Positions 7,942 through 17,791 of a stretch of DNA of 44,285 nt are shown piece after piece. A program made the translations under genes and the position numbers. The notes beneath the pieces were generated by a model, which was not told where the DNA came from, made no database searches, and saw only the letters and a list, made by a program, of their open reading frames with translations. The DNA is from Muribaculaceae bacterium. Its GTDB lineage: Bacteria; Bacteroidota; Bacteroidia; Bacteroidales; Muribaculaceae. How positions within the stretch are numbered: position 1 is the first letter of the stretch; every line of letters begins with the position of its first letter. The stretch covers positions 943,028 through 987,312 of the forward strand of contig JAMPGA010000001.1 of assembly GCA_023664185.1 (NCBI GenBank), given 5' to 3'.

Positions 7942-10900
7942 ATGATCAAGGATATATTTCTCAAAATATTTTTTGCCATAGCCGCTTTTGCATGTTTGCC
8001 GGGTTGCACCGACGACCTGCTCGACTATGGCCGCATAGATGCCGAGGGCATGACCGAAGTGACTCTCGATGTCGACTTCATGCCCATGGCCGGCTCCGAG
8101 CTTAAATCGCGCGCCACCGACGCCGTGAAGGGCAACACCATGACCGACATCGAGGATATGTGTGTGGTGGTGTTCAATACCGACGGCTCGCTCTACGAGA
8201 TAATCGAGGTCAACGATCCCTCACTCTACACCGAGACCGAGGTGGAGCGCAGTAACGGCGATGCTGCCGGCGGCCATCTGGCCGGCGAGCTCATCACCAA
8301 GCGCCGCAAGCTCAACATACGCCTCGAAGCCGGCAAGAGCTTCTATATCTATGCCGTGGCCAACCTCAAGGGGGGCAAGACCAAGACCTATCTCGAAAAC
8401 CTCGACGCCGAGGACGGAGGCCTGACACGCGACAAGTTCAAGGCCATACGCTGCACATGGGATGCCACCGCCAACCAGTATTCCGTGAACTCGGAGATGG
8501 CCGGCTACTTTACCGACGGCCACCGCCAGGGCAGCGAGATCACCACCACTACCTATGGCGAGGAGAAGCCCATCAACGTGCGCACCTCAATGACCCTACA
8601 CTGCTGGCTGCGCCGCCTGGCCTCGAAAGTCACCGTGACCTTCGATGCCACCGATCTCGACGCCAGCACCACCATCTACATCAAGGAGATACGCATCCAC
8701 GACCTGCCCTACGACTGTGCTCTGCTCGAAAAGAACACCCCCGTGGTGACACGCGACGGCCAGAACATGACCGACAAGAGCGGCGGCATGCTCAACGACT
8801 CGCGCAACACCCAGGTGATACAGTTCAGCGAGTCGACCAGTCCCACCCAGTGGCCCCGACTCACGTCGGGCCGCGTCAATCTCGACGACTATCAGAACGC
8901 CCATGAGTATGGCCATGCCGACGACCACTATTCCCTCTTCCTCTATGAGAATATGCAGGGTGAAGGGGAGTCAAAGCTGCAGGACGAAGGCACCAACGAC
9001 GGCAAAGGCGGTGTGACCAACTCCACCCCCGACGGCAAGATCGACTCGCCCGACAGCACCATCCCCGGCAATGACCACTACAAGGACAACAAGCCGGCAG
9101 GAACTTATGTGGAGGTGAAAGCCTACTACGTCTCGGAGGCCGCCGGCAACGAGGGGCGCGGCGATATCATATATCGCTTCATGCTCGGCAAGGATGTGCT
9201 CAACAACTACGATGTGGAGCGCAACTACCACTATAAACTTACCCTTACCTTCCGCGGTTGGGCCAACGACTACGACTGGCACATTGAATACCGCCAGAAG
9301 ACCAACGAGATCACCATACCCAATCCCTACTACATCTCCTACGGCTATAGCGAGTCGCTCGAGATGCCTATCTCCGTGATGGGCGAAGTGGAGTGGGTGA
9401 AGGCCCGCATACTCCGCAACGACTGGTGGCCCTCGATACTCTGGGAGGACAAAGAGCTCGACGATAATTATCACTTTGACCGCACGAAAGTGTATTTTGT
9501 GAAGGCTGACGTTGACTCTATTACGAAATTCAGAGACGAATATAAGGAGAAAGTAGATGCCAATCCATGGTATAAAGCCGATCCCTCCCGCCGTCCCCGC
9601 ATCACCAATGAAGGCGATCAAGTGAGAAACGAAGGTGTGGCTTTCGGGTTTCTCTCTCTGAAGAAAGCCCATGGCAACGTGATTGGCCACAACAAAACCC
9701 TCGTAGCAGCCGGTGTAGATTCAATTTACACTGGCGACTGGAACGAAAGAATGCTGGGTGTACGATATTATAAGTGTGACGAGGAAGGAACCTTTGGCAA
9801 AGAGCAGAACAATGGTGAATATCGTGTTGTGATAGATCCTGCCAAGGGTGACCGTCCGGCCAAGACCACTATGTATCTGCCACTCTATACTCGACAGAAA
9901 AACCTGTTCAAGACCACGAGCTACACAGGTTCCAACCCCTATACCACCGGTCAGCGCCGTGCTCAGGTGCTCTATACATTCAAGCTCAAGGGCAAGGAGC
10001 CCAAGGATACCCTGATCGACATTATCCAGGTGGCCCGTATGGAGAACCCTACCGGTATATGGCGCGACTGGAACAACGACAAGCCCTTTAAGGTGGTACT
10101 CAAGGTGCGCCATGGACAGTATTCCAACGACTTCCGCAACCTCCGCTCAAAGGGTGGCTGGAGCGCCGAGGTAGAGTCGGGCAACGACTGGATTCTGCTC
10201 AACGGTGGCCGTCGCAAAATATATGGCGGCGACGAGTCGAATATCACCTTCACTTATCGTCCGGCCGGCACTCTGCTCGACGAGACCAAGGTGCGTTGCG
10301 GTGTGATACTCATTAGGTATCACAACTACAGCTGCGTCCACCGCATATTCGTGCGTCAGGGTTATGCCCCCATCAAGGTTCACGACTCTGCCCCGGTAGC
10401 CTGGTATTCCTACAACATGGTGTCGAAGACCCAGAAGACCCCCTCGCCCCTCGACGAAGGCTCGATGTTTAAATACACCAACTGGTCGGAACCCATAGCC
10501 GCATCAAACAACGATGATGTGATGTCATACAACCAGCTCACTCCCAATTCATTCAAAAATCAGGAGCAAAAGAAGTTTGAAATTGTTGGAGGCAAGCCGA
10601 CTCTCTGGAAGAATATAAAATCGAAAGCGTACCAGAAAACTGGATTCCCATGGGGAAGCGAAACCTTTGAATTTGAAGGAAACAAAGTGGCTCTGATGTC
10701 GATAGAAAACATGGTTCTTCTGCGAGAGGGTGAGACCACTGAGGCTGATGCTGACGTAACGGTTCGTAATGCCTATGGCGTATGTTATGGCGACGAAGCC
10801 ACCGAGACAAAGACATATCTCAACGAGGCCTTCTCATTCCAGAGCATAGCCGAAGGTGGCACGGCCGAAACCGAGACCTACGGCATGCGAGGCTGCTTTG

Positions 10901-11409
10901 CCTACAACCGAAAAGACGGTCGACAGGTGTTCTTCCCCATAGGTCGCAGCGGCTATGGTCACAGAAAGGCCGGTCGAAAAAATATGAGATATACCACGGC
11001 CTCAGAGTGTGGCAACCCTCATGGTTGGACTTCAGTAACCGACGATGAAAAATATGGTTGGGGATATTTTGGAGCAGGTGAAGGTGTGCTGCGATATGCC
11101 TGCGGTCGAATGACCTACATGCTCGACACTGGCGACAATGCCCCCAAGCAGCCTATGTTCTACGACCTCTATCGCCGAGAAGGGGCAGTCTACTGGGCAA
11201 ATGCCACAGGTAGTTATACGGGGTATACAGACAGAACGTCACTCGATATAAATTATTTTACCTTTGACTTCAACCCCCTTGGCACTGAGCCATTCTTCGG
11301 ATCTGGTGTAAAAGCCGAATATGATAACAATAGAGACTATGGCTCAGACGCATGCTTTATCCGCCTCGTCTCCTATGGCCCGGCCGACTCCTCAAGCAAG
11401 AAGAAGTGA
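7942..11409 (+). CDS. DUF4906-type large fimbrial tip/adhesin lipoprotein
   Basis: A 1155-residue lipoprotein with lipobox LPGC (Cys22). Residues ~30-420 match the DUF4906 plan: VTLDVDFMPM near the N-terminus, DIEDMCVVVFNTDGSLYEI, FYIYAVANLKGG, LHCWLRRLASKVTVTFDA and YHYKLTLTFRGWANDYDWHIEY. A middle part (about 690-810) looks like a BACON/Ig-type beta module (GGWSAEVESGNDWILL, IFVRQGYAP). The last ~350 residues resemble a C-type-lectin-like or SUMF-like surface domain (YGMRGCFAYNRKDGRQVFFPIGRSG, paired Cys, many Gly/Trp/Tyr) and are the likely ligand-binding end. It is the last gene of the pilus operon. Base composition is patchy: 9470-9800, 10500-10720 and 10970-11340 are clearly more A+T rich than the rest. 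Confidence 0.8.
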   Translation: MIKDIFLKIFFAIAAFACLPGCTDDLLDYGRIDAEGMTEVTLDVDFMPMAGSELKSRATDAVKGNTMTDIEDMCVVVFNTDGSLYEIIEVNDPSLYTETEVERSNGDAAGGHLAGELITKRRKLNIRLEAGKSFYIYAVANLKGGKTKTYLENLDAEDGGLTRDKFKAIRCTWDATANQYSVNSEMAGYFTDGHRQGSEITTTTYGEEKPINVRTSMTLHCWLRRLASKVTVTFDATDLDASTTIYIKEIRIHDLPYDCALLEKNTPVVTRDGQNMTDKSGGMLNDSRNTQVIQFSESTSPTQWPRLTSGRVNLDDYQNAHEYGHADDHYSLFLYENMQGEGESKLQDEGTNDGKGGVTNSTPDGKIDSPDSTIPGNDHYKDNKPAGTYVEVKAYYVSEAAGNEGRGDIIYRFMLGKDVLNNYDVERNYHYKLTLTFRGWANDYDWHIEYRQKTNEITIPNPYYISYGYSESLEMPISVMGEVEWVKARILRNDWWPSILWEDKELDDNYHFDRTKVYFVKADVDSITKFRDEYKEKVDANPWYKADPSRRPRITNEGDQVRNEGVAFGFLSLKKAHGNVIGHNKTLVAAGVDSIYTGDWNERMLGVRYYKCDEEGTFGKEQNNGEYRVVIDPAKGDRPAKTTMYLPLYTRQKNLFKTTSYTGSNPYTTGQRRAQVLYTFKLKGKEPKDTLIDIIQVARMENPTGIWRDWNNDKPFKVVLKVRHGQYSNDFRNLRSKGGWSAEVESGNDWILLNGGRRKIYGGDESNITFTYRPAGTLLDETKVRCGVILIRYHNYSCVHRIFVRQGYAPIKVHDSAPVAWYSYNMVSKTQKTPSPLDEGSMFKYTNWSEPIAASNNDDVMSYNQLTPNSFKNQEQKKFEIVGGKPTLWKNIKSKAYQKTGFPWGSETFEFEGNKVALMSIENMVLLREGETTEADADVTVRNAYGVCYGDEATETKTYLNEAFSFQSIAEGGTAETETYGMRGCFAYNRKDGRQVFFPIGRSGYGHRKAGRKNMRYTTASECGNPHGWTSVTDDEKYGWGYFGAGEGVLRYACGRMTYMLDTGDNAPKQPMFYDLYRREGAVYWANATGSYTGYTDRTSLDINYFTFDFNPLGTEPFFGSGVKAEYDNNRDYGSDACFIRLVSYGPADSSSKKK

Positions 11410-11412
11410 GGT

Positions 11413-11597
11413 TCGCCTCGAAGAGGCGATATAATTATAGCCCCATGCCTTGACATGGGGTACTGATAATTAAATAAATAAGGCCTCGAAGAGGTCAATT
11501 AAAGCCAGAGCCACACCTCAGTGTGGCTCTAACTTTACGCGACTTCCCCGAGGCCGTTTTGCATGACATAATCCTGACCCCACACCAAGGTGCGGGG
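11413..11597. repeat. Cluster of five short palindromes (REP-like)
   Basis: Five perfect or near-perfect hairpins follow each other: TCGCCTC/GAGGCGA (11413-11429), CCCCATG/CATGGGG (11441-11460), GGCCTC/GAGGTC (11482-11496), AGAGCCACAC/GTGTGGCTCT (11507-11530) and CCCCACACC/GGTGCGGGG (11578-11597). Two share the core CCTCGAAGAGG. They fill the space between the pilus operon and a convergent gene and resemble intergenic palindromic repeats of Bacteroidales. Confidence 0.6.
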
Positions 11598-11604
11598 AAC
11601 TATA

Positions 11605-11629
11605 TCGCCTTTCCGAGGCGAATTTTTTA
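11605..11629 (+). terminator. Terminator of the fimbrial operon
   Basis: TCGCCT (11605-11610) pairs with AGGCGA (11616-11621), loop of 5, followed by ATTTTTTA. It touches the stop codon of the convergent gene at 11627. Confidence 0.6.
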
Positions 11630-12064
11630 CCAACGTATGGTGTAGGTAAGGCCGAGGGTGAGTGATGGGGTTATGCCTCGGGGGGTGATGGAGATGCCGG
11701 CGGTGAGGCCGAGACCCCAGGGGGAGGGGCGTGTGTGGCGCGTGATGGTGGTGAGGGGTGGGTAGATGGTGAGCGAGTCGAGCTTGGGGTCTATGCCGCT
11801 CACTACGGCGCGGTAGAGTGTGTCGGCATAGACGCGCTGGACGGCCGGGAGGATGATAGTGTCGCGGACTGTGACGGTGCGTGTGGCCGGGCACTCCGCA
11901 ACCGGGGTTCCGATGGTGATTCGCACAGTGTCGCGCACCACGATGGTGTCGGTGTGGGTGATGATGCGTGTGGCCGCCGGGGATGTCGGCAGGCGCCGCG
12001 ATACGGTGAAATATCCGGTGCCGAAGCCCAGGAGCAGGGCTGTGATTATGGGTAGTGCTTTCAT
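11627..12064 (-). CDS. DUF6808-like membrane-anchored protein, function unknown
   Basis: A 145-residue protein with an N-terminal membrane anchor or signal (PIITALLLGFGTGYF), then a linker rich in Thr, Arg and Val with RIITHTDTIVVRDTVRI and TVTVRDTIILP repeats, and a C-terminal Gly-rich beta part (GLGLTAGISITPRGITPSL). I recognise this as the style of the DUF6808 family, common in Bacteroidales prophages and mobile elements, where small anchored proteins of this form are sometimes proposed to be spanin- or pilus-related; that role is not shown here. A TAnnTTTG-like box (12070-12077) sits 5 nt before the ATG. It stands alone without other phage genes. Confidence 0.6.
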   Translation of the reverse strand: MKALPIITALLLGFGTGYFTVSRRLPTSPAATRIITHTDTIVVRDTVRITIGTPVAECPATRTVTVRDTIILPAVQRVYADTLYRAVVSGIDPKLDSLTIYPPLTTITRHTRPSPWGLGLTAGISITPRGITPSLTLGLTYTIRW

Positions 12065-12124
12065 GCCGGCAAATTTACTCCGGCCGAACGGAGAAAAGGA
12101 TGTGATGATGCCGATGACGGGGCA

Positions 12125-12166
12125 GAAAAAATCTCTCCGGCAGGCGCGGGGGCGCGTGCCGGAGAG
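12125..12166 (-). terminator. Terminator after the small lipoprotein gene
   Basis: CTCTCCGGCA (12133-12142) pairs with TGCCGGAGAG (12157-12166), with inner GCGC pairs, and on the - strand runs into a T6 tract (A6 at 12126-12131 on +). It ends the clpB-lipoprotein transcription unit. Confidence 0.75.
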
Positions 12167-12232
12167 TTCAGAGAGAGATGAGAACGGGTTTTGTCGCCCC
12201 GCGCAGAGGCGGGGATGTTGGGTGGGGACAGG

Positions 12233-12706
12233 CTACATGGCAGTGTCGGAGATGCGGACATCTGGGTTGACTGTGCCACCGCCGTCGCCGGGATCGTCAG
12301 CAGGCTCGGTGATGGAGATGGGGTATGAGTAGATGGCAAACCCCGGAGTCTTGCCTTCCTGGAATACCTGCGAGTAGAAGCTGAGGGTGTGGACACCGAC
12401 AGAGAGGTTGGAGGTGTCGATCTCGGCTCCGAAGGGAGCTACACCTGTGGTGTAGAAGGGCGCGCCGTCCATCATGTAAGTGGTGTTGCCCAGTACGGCT
12501 TTCTTGGAGCCGTCGATAGGGGTGACGGTGATAGCCTCGATGGTGAGGACTTTGCCCTGAGCCAGTGTGATGACTCCGCCTTCGTCGACGGCGCCGCTAT
12601 ACTGGATGGAGATGTCGACCTTGGGGAGGTCTTTGTCGTCGTCGTCGCACGCGGCCATTATGGCCAGCAACGGCAGAATGAGAAATAAATAGCAAAGACG
12701 TTTCAT
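12233..12706 (-). CDS. Small lipoprotein, function unknown
   Basis: A 157-residue lipoprotein with a signal peptide and lipobox MAAC (Cys20) followed by an acidic DDDDKD stretch, a +2/+3 Asp pattern common in surface-exposed Bacteroidetes lipoproteins. The body is a single beta-rich domain (YSGAVDEGGVITLAQGKVLTIEAITV, TTGVAPFGAEIDTSNLSVGVHTLSFYSQV) that looks like an Ig/fibronectin-like fold, with a Gly/Asp/Pro-rich tail. It lies 30 nt downstream of clpB and may be co-transcribed with it; a dedicated terminator follows. I do not recognise a named family. Confidence 0.7.
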   Translation of the reverse strand: MKRLCYLFLILPLLAIMAACDDDDKDLPKVDISIQYSGAVDEGGVITLAQGKVLTIEAITVTPIDGSKKAVLGNTTYMMDGAPFYTTGVAPFGAEIDTSNLSVGVHTLSFYSQVFQEGKTPGFAIYSYPISITEPADDPGDGGGTVNPDVRISDTAM

Positions 12707-12736
12707 TTTGAGTAGAGAGTTTGATTATATGAATAG

Positions 12737-15325
12737 TTAGTTTTTGAATAGGATATCGTTGCCGTCATAGTCGATGAATATGGGCTTGTCGCGATCCACG
12801 CGCTGGGCCAGGATGTCTTTGGAGAGCTGGTTGAGCACCATGCGGTGTATGACTCTCTTGACGGGTCGGGCACCGAATTCGGGATCGTAGCCCTCCTCGG
12901 CCAGGAAGTGCAGGGCAGCGGGTGTCACCTCGAGGGTTATGCCGTTTGTGGCCAGCATCTTCTGCACCGATTTGATCTGCAGACCCACAATCTCCTCGAT
13001 CTCGGCCTCATTGAGGGGCGTGAACATTATGATCTCGTCGATACGGTTGAGGAACTCGGGACGTATCTGCTGCTTGAGCAGTTCGATCACCTGGTCCTTG
13101 GTCTTCTCGATGGTGTCGGTGCGGTTCTCGGGAGTCATCTTGGCGAAGTTGTCGCGGATGAGGTGCGAGCCCATGTTGGAGGTCATTATTATGATGGTGT
13201 TCTTGAAGTTGACCATTCGACCTTTGTTGTCGGTGAGTCGGCCGTCGTCGAGCACCTGGAGGAGAATGTTGAAGACGTCGGGGTGAGCCTTTTCAATCTC
13301 GTCGAAGAGCACCACTGAGTATGGTTTGCGGCGCACGGCCTCGGTGAGCTGGCCACCTTCGTCGTATCCGACGTATCCGGGAGGCGCTCCCACGAGGCGC
13401 GACACGGCGTGTTTCTCCTGATACTCCGACATGTCGATGCGGGTCATCATATTCTCGTCGTCGAAGAGGTATTCGGCCAGAGCCTTTGCCAGCTCGGTCT
13501 TGCCCACACCGGTGGTGCCGAGGAATATGAACGAGCCTATGGGACGGCGCGGGTCGTTAAGGCCGGCGCGCGAGCGGCGCACAGCGTCGGCTATGGCGCG
13601 TATAGCGTCGTTCTGGCCCACTACTCTGGAGTGGAGCTCGTCCTCGAGATGTAGCAGTTTCTCCTTCTCGCTCTGCACCATCTTGTTGACGGGTATGCCT
13701 GTCCAGCGCGACACGACGTCGGCAATATCCTCGGAGTCGACCTCCTCCTTTATGAAGGCCTTCTCGCCCTGCATCACCTTGAGCTGCTCCTGGAGGGTGA
13801 CATTCTCTTTTTCTTTCTCAGATATGCGCGAGTAGCGTATCTCGGCCACCTTGGCATAGTCGCCTTCACGCTCGGCGCGCTCAGCCTCAAAGTTGAGCTG
13901 CTCGATGTCTATCTTGTTTTGCTGGATCTTGTTTATTATATCCTTCTCGGCTTTCCACTTGGCGGTGAGCTCCTTCTCGCGGTCGCGCAAGTCGGCGAGC
14001 TCTTTTTCTATCTCGCTCACCTTTGGCTTGTCGCCCTCGCGCTTTATAGCCTCGCGTTCGATCTCCTTCTGGGCTATCATGCGCGAGATCTCGTCGAGAG
14101 CCTGGGGCACTGAGTCGATCTCGAGGCGCAGCTTCGAGGCAGCCTCGTCGATGAGGTCGATGGCCTTGTCGGGGAGGAAACGGTCGGTGATATAGCGCTC
14201 CGAGAGGGTGACGGCGGCTATAATCGCCTCGTCGCGGATACGCACCTTGTGGTGGTTTTCGTAGCGCTCCTTCAGGCCGCGCAGGATGGCGATGGCCGCA
14301 GCCTCGTCGGGCTCATTGACCATCACTTTCTGGAATCGGCGCTCCAGAGCCTTGTCTTTTTCGAAATATTTCTGATACTCGTCGAGAGTTGTGGCGCCGA
14401 TGGAGCGGAGCTCGCCACGGGCCAGAGCCGGCTTGAGGATGTTGGCGGCGTCCATGGCGCCCTCGCCTTTGCCGGCACCCACGAGAGTGTGGATCTCGTC
14501 GATGAAGAGAATTATCTCGCCGTCGGCCCCGGTCACTTCGTTGACTATGGCCTTGAGGCGCTCCTCAAATTCGCCTTTATACTTGGCACCGGCCACGAGG
14601 GCACCCATGTCAAGTGAGAATATCTGCTTCGAGCGTAGGTTTTCCGGGACATCGCCACGGACAATTCTCTGCGCCAGACCCTCGGCGATGGCTGTTTTAC
14701 CGGTACCGGGCTCGCCGATGAGCATGGGATTGTTTTTGGTGCGTCGCGAGAGAATCTGTAGCACACGACGTATCTCGTCGTCACGGCCGATGACGGGGTC
14801 GAGCTTGCCTTCGCGTGCACGTTCGTTGAGGTTGATGGCATACTTCGAGAGAGCCTGATAAGTGTCTTCGGCACTCTGGTCGGTAGCCTTTTTGCCCTTG
14901 CGTAGCTCAGCCACGGCTGCTTCGAGTTCACGCTGGCTCAATCCGGCATCCTTAAGGATTGTCGAGGCCGGAGAGTTGACCGTGAATATTGCAAGCAGGA
15001 TGGCTTCGAGTGTGACATACTCATCGCCCTGTTTCTTGGCGATGTCGAGAGCTTTCTGGAGCACATCGTTTGAGGTGCGGCTCAGATATGGTTCGCCGCC
15101 CGATACACGGGGTTCGGCGGCGATCTTCTCGTCAACCTGTCGCATCAAGGTGGCGGGGCTGGCCCCTACCTTGGAGTATATAAAGTTGATGAGCGATTCT
15201 CCCTCGGTCATCACACCCTTGAGCAGATGCACGGGCTCGATAGCCTGATTGCCGGCACCACGGGCAATCTCTACCGCCTTCTGTATCGCTTCCTGGGACT
15301 TGATTGTGAAGTTGTTGAAGTTCAT
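12737..15325 (-). CDS. clpB: ATP-dependent disaggregase ClpB
   Basis: An 862-residue Hsp100 protein of normal length. In order: Clp N domain (residues 1-~145), first AAA+ module with Walker A GEPGTGKT (about 203-210), sensor-type [10 protein letters not shown], a coiled-coil middle domain (about 410-530, rich in [12 protein letters not shown] heptads), and second AAA+ module with GTTGVGKT and [14 protein letters not shown], and the C-terminal [21 protein letters not shown]. It unfolds and rescues aggregated proteins with DnaK in the cytoplasm. It is transcribed away from the AraC-type regulator. No certain promoter was seen in 15326-15476. A small lipoprotein gene follows. Confidence 0.97.
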   Translation of the reverse strand: MNFNNFTIKSQEAIQKAVEIARGAGNQAIEPVHLLKGVMTEGESLINFIYSKVGASPATLMRQVDEKIAAEPRVSGGEPYLSRTSNDVLQKALDIAKKQGDEYVTLEAILLAIFTVNSPASTILKDAGLSQRELEAAVAELRKGKKATDQSAEDTYQALSKYAINLNERAREGKLDPVIGRDDEIRRVLQILSRRTKNNPMLIGEPGTGKTAIAEGLAQRIVRGDVPENLRSKQIFSLDMGALVAGAKYKGEFEERLKAIVNEVTGADGEIILFIDEIHTLVGAGKGEGAMDAANILKPALARGELRSIGATTLDEYQKYFEKDKALERRFQKVMVNEPDEAAAIAILRGLKERYENHHKVRIRDEAIIAAVTLSERYITDRFLPDKAIDLIDEAASKLRLEIDSVPQALDEISRMIAQKEIEREAIKREGDKPKVSEIEKELADLRDREKELTAKWKAEKDIINKIQQNKIDIEQLNFEAERAEREGDYAKVAEIRYSRISEKEKENVTLQEQLKVMQGEKAFIKEEVDSEDIADVVSRWTGIPVNKMVQSEKEKLLHLEDELHSRVVGQNDAIRAIADAVRRSRAGLNDPRRPIGSFIFLGTTGVGKTELAKALAEYLFDDENMMTRIDMSEYQEKHAVSRLVGAPPGYVGYDEGGQLTEAVRRKPYSVVLFDEIEKAHPDVFNILLQVLDDGRLTDNKGRMVNFKNTIIIMTSNMGSHLIRDNFAKMTPENRTDTIEKTKDQVIELLKQQIRPEFLNRIDEIIMFTPLNEAEIEEIVGLQIKSVQKMLATNGITLEVTPAALHFLAEEGYDPEFGARPVKRVIHRMVLNQLSKDILAQRVDRDKPIFIDYDGNDILFKN

Positions 15326-15476
15326 ATATATTGTAAAGTTGAAGGTTCGGATTTATCCCTTTATCTATCTAACAAAATCCATGCCAAAAGGTTCGGGGCG
15401 GCTGCGATGAAGAATGTGTGGATTGGGCGGATTGAGCACGAAATTGGCCGTTCAGGCCAAGATTTTGGCTAAAATG

Positions 15477-15507
15477 TTTGCCTTAATGGGAATTTTGACT
15501 AATTTTG
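15477..15507 (+). promoter_or_regulatory. Promoter of the AraC-type regulator gene, possibly leaderless
   Basis: TTTG (15477-15480), exactly 19 bp, TAATTTTG (15500-15507): a perfect Bacteroidetes promoter. The start codon is at 15515, 7 nt after the -7 box, so the transcript would begin at or within a base or two of the ATG. Confidence 0.75.
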
Positions 15508-15514
15508 CAATGCT

Positions 15515-16438
15515 ATGAACAATGTAGTAAATCTGAAACAACTCACGTCGCTGGAGCGGTTTTCGACCGAGTACTCCAATCTGAGCGACGACTACGTATT
15601 CACCCATTTTGCCAACGAACCCGACGATGCCGATGTGGATGCCTGGAATGAGCGCTACACAGGGCCGCTGAGGATCGACGGCATGTCGTGGCTGCTGTGT
15701 CTGGAAGGGGAGATGGAGCTCGAGGTCAATCTTACGCCTTGTCGGCTGGTGGCCAACAGTCTGCTGGTGACCACACCGGGCTCTATAATAAATGTGAATG
15801 GTCTGCGTCCCGGGCGCCTGGACTGCTATGCACTGTTTGTGAGCACCGACTTCATGCACGATATAAACTTCGATCTCAACGTCATAAGTTCGTTCCGGCC
15901 GTCGGGCCATCAATCACAGCCGGTGATGCAGCTGACCGACGAGGAGGTGAACAGACTGAGAAGATATTTCGATCTGCTTCATCTCAACCCATCGATGGAT
16001 GAGAATCGTGCATATGCCAAACCGATAGCCCGCTGCCTGATAGCTGCGCTGACCTATCAGATGATGGGCATCTACAGCTCGCGCATGGAGACGGTGGAGC
16101 AGGAGAGTGTGCAAAACTCACGGCGCATGACCTATGTGCACACCTTTATGGATCTGGTGCACCGTCATCACCTCAAGGAGCGGTCTGTATCGTTTTACGC
16201 CGATCGCATGTTTATCTCCCCGAAATATCTTTCGCTTATTATAAAGGAGCACACCGGGCGCTCGGCGGCGCAGATCATAGACAGTTTTGTGATTCTCGAG
16301 GCCAAAAACCTGCTGAGATTCTCGGGAAAGAACATACAGCAGGTGGCTTATGAGCTGAATTTCCCCAATCAATCGTCGTTTGGCAAGTATTTCAAGCATC
16401 TCACCGGCATGTCGCCTTCCGAATATCAGCGTTCGTGA
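15515..16438 (+). CDS. AraC family transcriptional regulator
   Basis: A 307-residue regulator. The N-terminal ~180 residues form an unassigned cupin-like sensor domain (MSWLLCLEGEMELEVNLTPCRL, LLVTTPGSIINVNG). The C-terminal ~95 residues are the double helix-turn-helix DNA-binding domain: RSVSFYADRMFISPKYLSLIIKE for the first HTH and NIQQVAYELNFPNQSSFGKYFK followed by GMSPSEYQRS for the second. Start ATG at 15515 follows a strong promoter directly. The neighbours downstream (PAP2 phosphatase after 46 nt, ATPase-DUF4435 gene) are on the same strand and could be in its operon. Ligand and targets are unknown. Confidence 0.9.
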   Translation: MNNVVNLKQLTSLERFSTEYSNLSDDYVFTHFANEPDDADVDAWNERYTGPLRIDGMSWLLCLEGEMELEVNLTPCRLVANSLLVTTPGSIINVNGLRPGRLDCYALFVSTDFMHDINFDLNVISSFRPSGHQSQPVMQLTDEEVNRLRRYFDLLHLNPSMDENRAYAKPIARCLIAALTYQMMGIYSSRMETVEQESVQNSRRMTYVHTFMDLVHRHHLKERSVSFYADRMFISPKYLSLIIKEHTGRSAAQIIDSFVILEAKNLLRFSGKNIQQVAYELNFPNQSSFGKYFKHLTGMSPSEYQRS

Positions 16439-16484
16439 CAATTCATAGGAAAACCTTTGGACCTCTGTAGGCGTTTTATTAGAT

Positions 16485-17762
16485 ATGAAACTCCATCACA
16501 TTGTCATAAGTTTGATTGCAGCTCTCACGGCTTTGCAAAGCATTGCGGCGGAGACTGACAGCCTGTCAGTCGCTGCCACGGCTGTATATGGTGTTGACAA
16601 GGCTGAGCCCAGGGTGGATATCTCCCCCTACATACCGGCTCTGGCCTTTGGTGTCGGCACCCTGGGAAGCGGTGTGGCCGGACGCTACAGCTATCCGCAT
16701 CACTTCTATATAGATCCTATCAAGATAAAGAGCGACCGCGGCACCAATTATCTTGAGTATGCCCCTCTGGCATTGCCGTGGGTGGCAAAGGTGGCCGGCG
16801 TGCAGACCCGCAGCGGCTGGGGGCGTATGGCAGTGTCGCAGGCGCTCTCGGTGGCCATAATGGCCGGGACTGTCAAGGCTATGAAGGATAATATATCGTC
16901 GGAGCGTCCCGATGGCAGCGACAACCGGTCGTTTCCCTCGGGCCACACGGCCTGGGCTTTCATGGGCGCCACGGCTGCCGCCAACGAGCTTGCCTCGACC
17001 TCGGCATGGTATGCCTTCGGAGCCTATACGTTTGCCACCGGCATAGCCGTGGAGCGCGTGATAGACCGTCACCATTATCCCACCGATGTGATGGCCGGGG
17101 CCGGCATAGGCATCCTCTCTACCGAGCTGGGCTATCTGATAGGTGATCTCATATTCGGCAAGCATCAGCTCTCCATAAGCGGGCGCGATCTTAGAGACAA
17201 CTCAAACTTCTCGTTTCTCTCGGTGGAGACCGGACTGAATCTGCCCCTGGGCCGCGTGAGGGCAGGGCAGACCATAATAGAGCGTCTGCCGGCGCTGTCG
17301 GCCGGATTCAGGGGCGGTTTCGGCATCAGCGACCACTGGGGACTGGGCCTGGAGCTGGGATTGCTGTCGACACCGCTGATTGTAAACGTAAACTACGACA
17401 AGACCTATGTGAAGCCTCTGACATCGCTGGGCTTCATGGTGGTGCCATATTATAACTGTGTGCTCAGCAACCGTGTCAGCATCATGGCCGATGTCGGTGC
17501 GGGCTATCGCAAAAACTTTGCCCTCAATGTCGACGACAAGGCCGTGGAGAGCGGCTCGGGCACTCCGGTGGGCAAGATTGATGTGGGGTGTGTGGTGAGA
17601 TTCACCGGCCGCTTCAGTGCCAAGGCCACCGTGGGCTATGAACTATCGCACTACAAGTTCAGCCTCAGGCCCTCCGAAGCGTTTCACACGCCGGAGAATG
17701 CCACAACCTCGGGCACCACATCGTCGCTGCTACTCTCCATCTCCTCGCGTTACGAGTTCTAA
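16485..17762 (+). CDS. PAP2-family lipid phosphatase with outer-membrane-like C-terminal domain
   Basis: A 425-residue exported protein with a signal peptide (cleavage near SIAA, residue 22). The PAP2 phosphatase core shows all three motifs: KDNISSERP (about 137-145), SFPSGH (152-157) and ERVIDRHHYPTD (about 191-202), with the catalytic His residues present. Known relatives dephosphorylate undecaprenyl pyrophosphate, lipid A or phosphatidylglycerol phosphate in the periplasm. From about residue 230 a second domain alternates short beta strands with Gly and aromatic residues and ends in RYEF with a terminal Phe, typical of outer-membrane barrels. The lipid A or envelope role is inference. The next gene starts 29 nt later. 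Confidence 0.85.
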   Translation: MKLHHIVISLIAALTALQSIAAETDSLSVAATAVYGVDKAEPRVDISPYIPALAFGVGTLGSGVAGRYSYPHHFYIDPIKIKSDRGTNYLEYAPLALPWVAKVAGVQTRSGWGRMAVSQALSVAIMAGTVKAMKDNISSERPDGSDNRSFPSGHTAWAFMGATAAANELASTSAWYAFGAYTFATGIAVERVIDRHHYPTDVMAGAGIGILSTELGYLIGDLIFGKHQLSISGRDLRDNSNFSFLSVETGLNLPLGRVRAGQTIIERLPALSAGFRGGFGISDHWGLGLELGLLSTPLIVNVNYDKTYVKPLTSLGFMVVPYYNCVLSNRVSIMADVGAGYRKNFALNVDDKAVESGSGTPVGKIDVGCVVRFTGRFSAKATVGYELSHYKFSLRPSEAFHTPENATTSGTTSSLLLSISSRYEF

Positions 17763-17791
17763 CCTTAAACATCATTCATCCCTACAGCGCC

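Noticed and set aside
11627..12706. Prophage remnant around the DUF6808-like gene
   Set aside because: No other phage genes, integrase or attachment repeats accompany it; the neighbour is an ordinary lipoprotein behind clpB.
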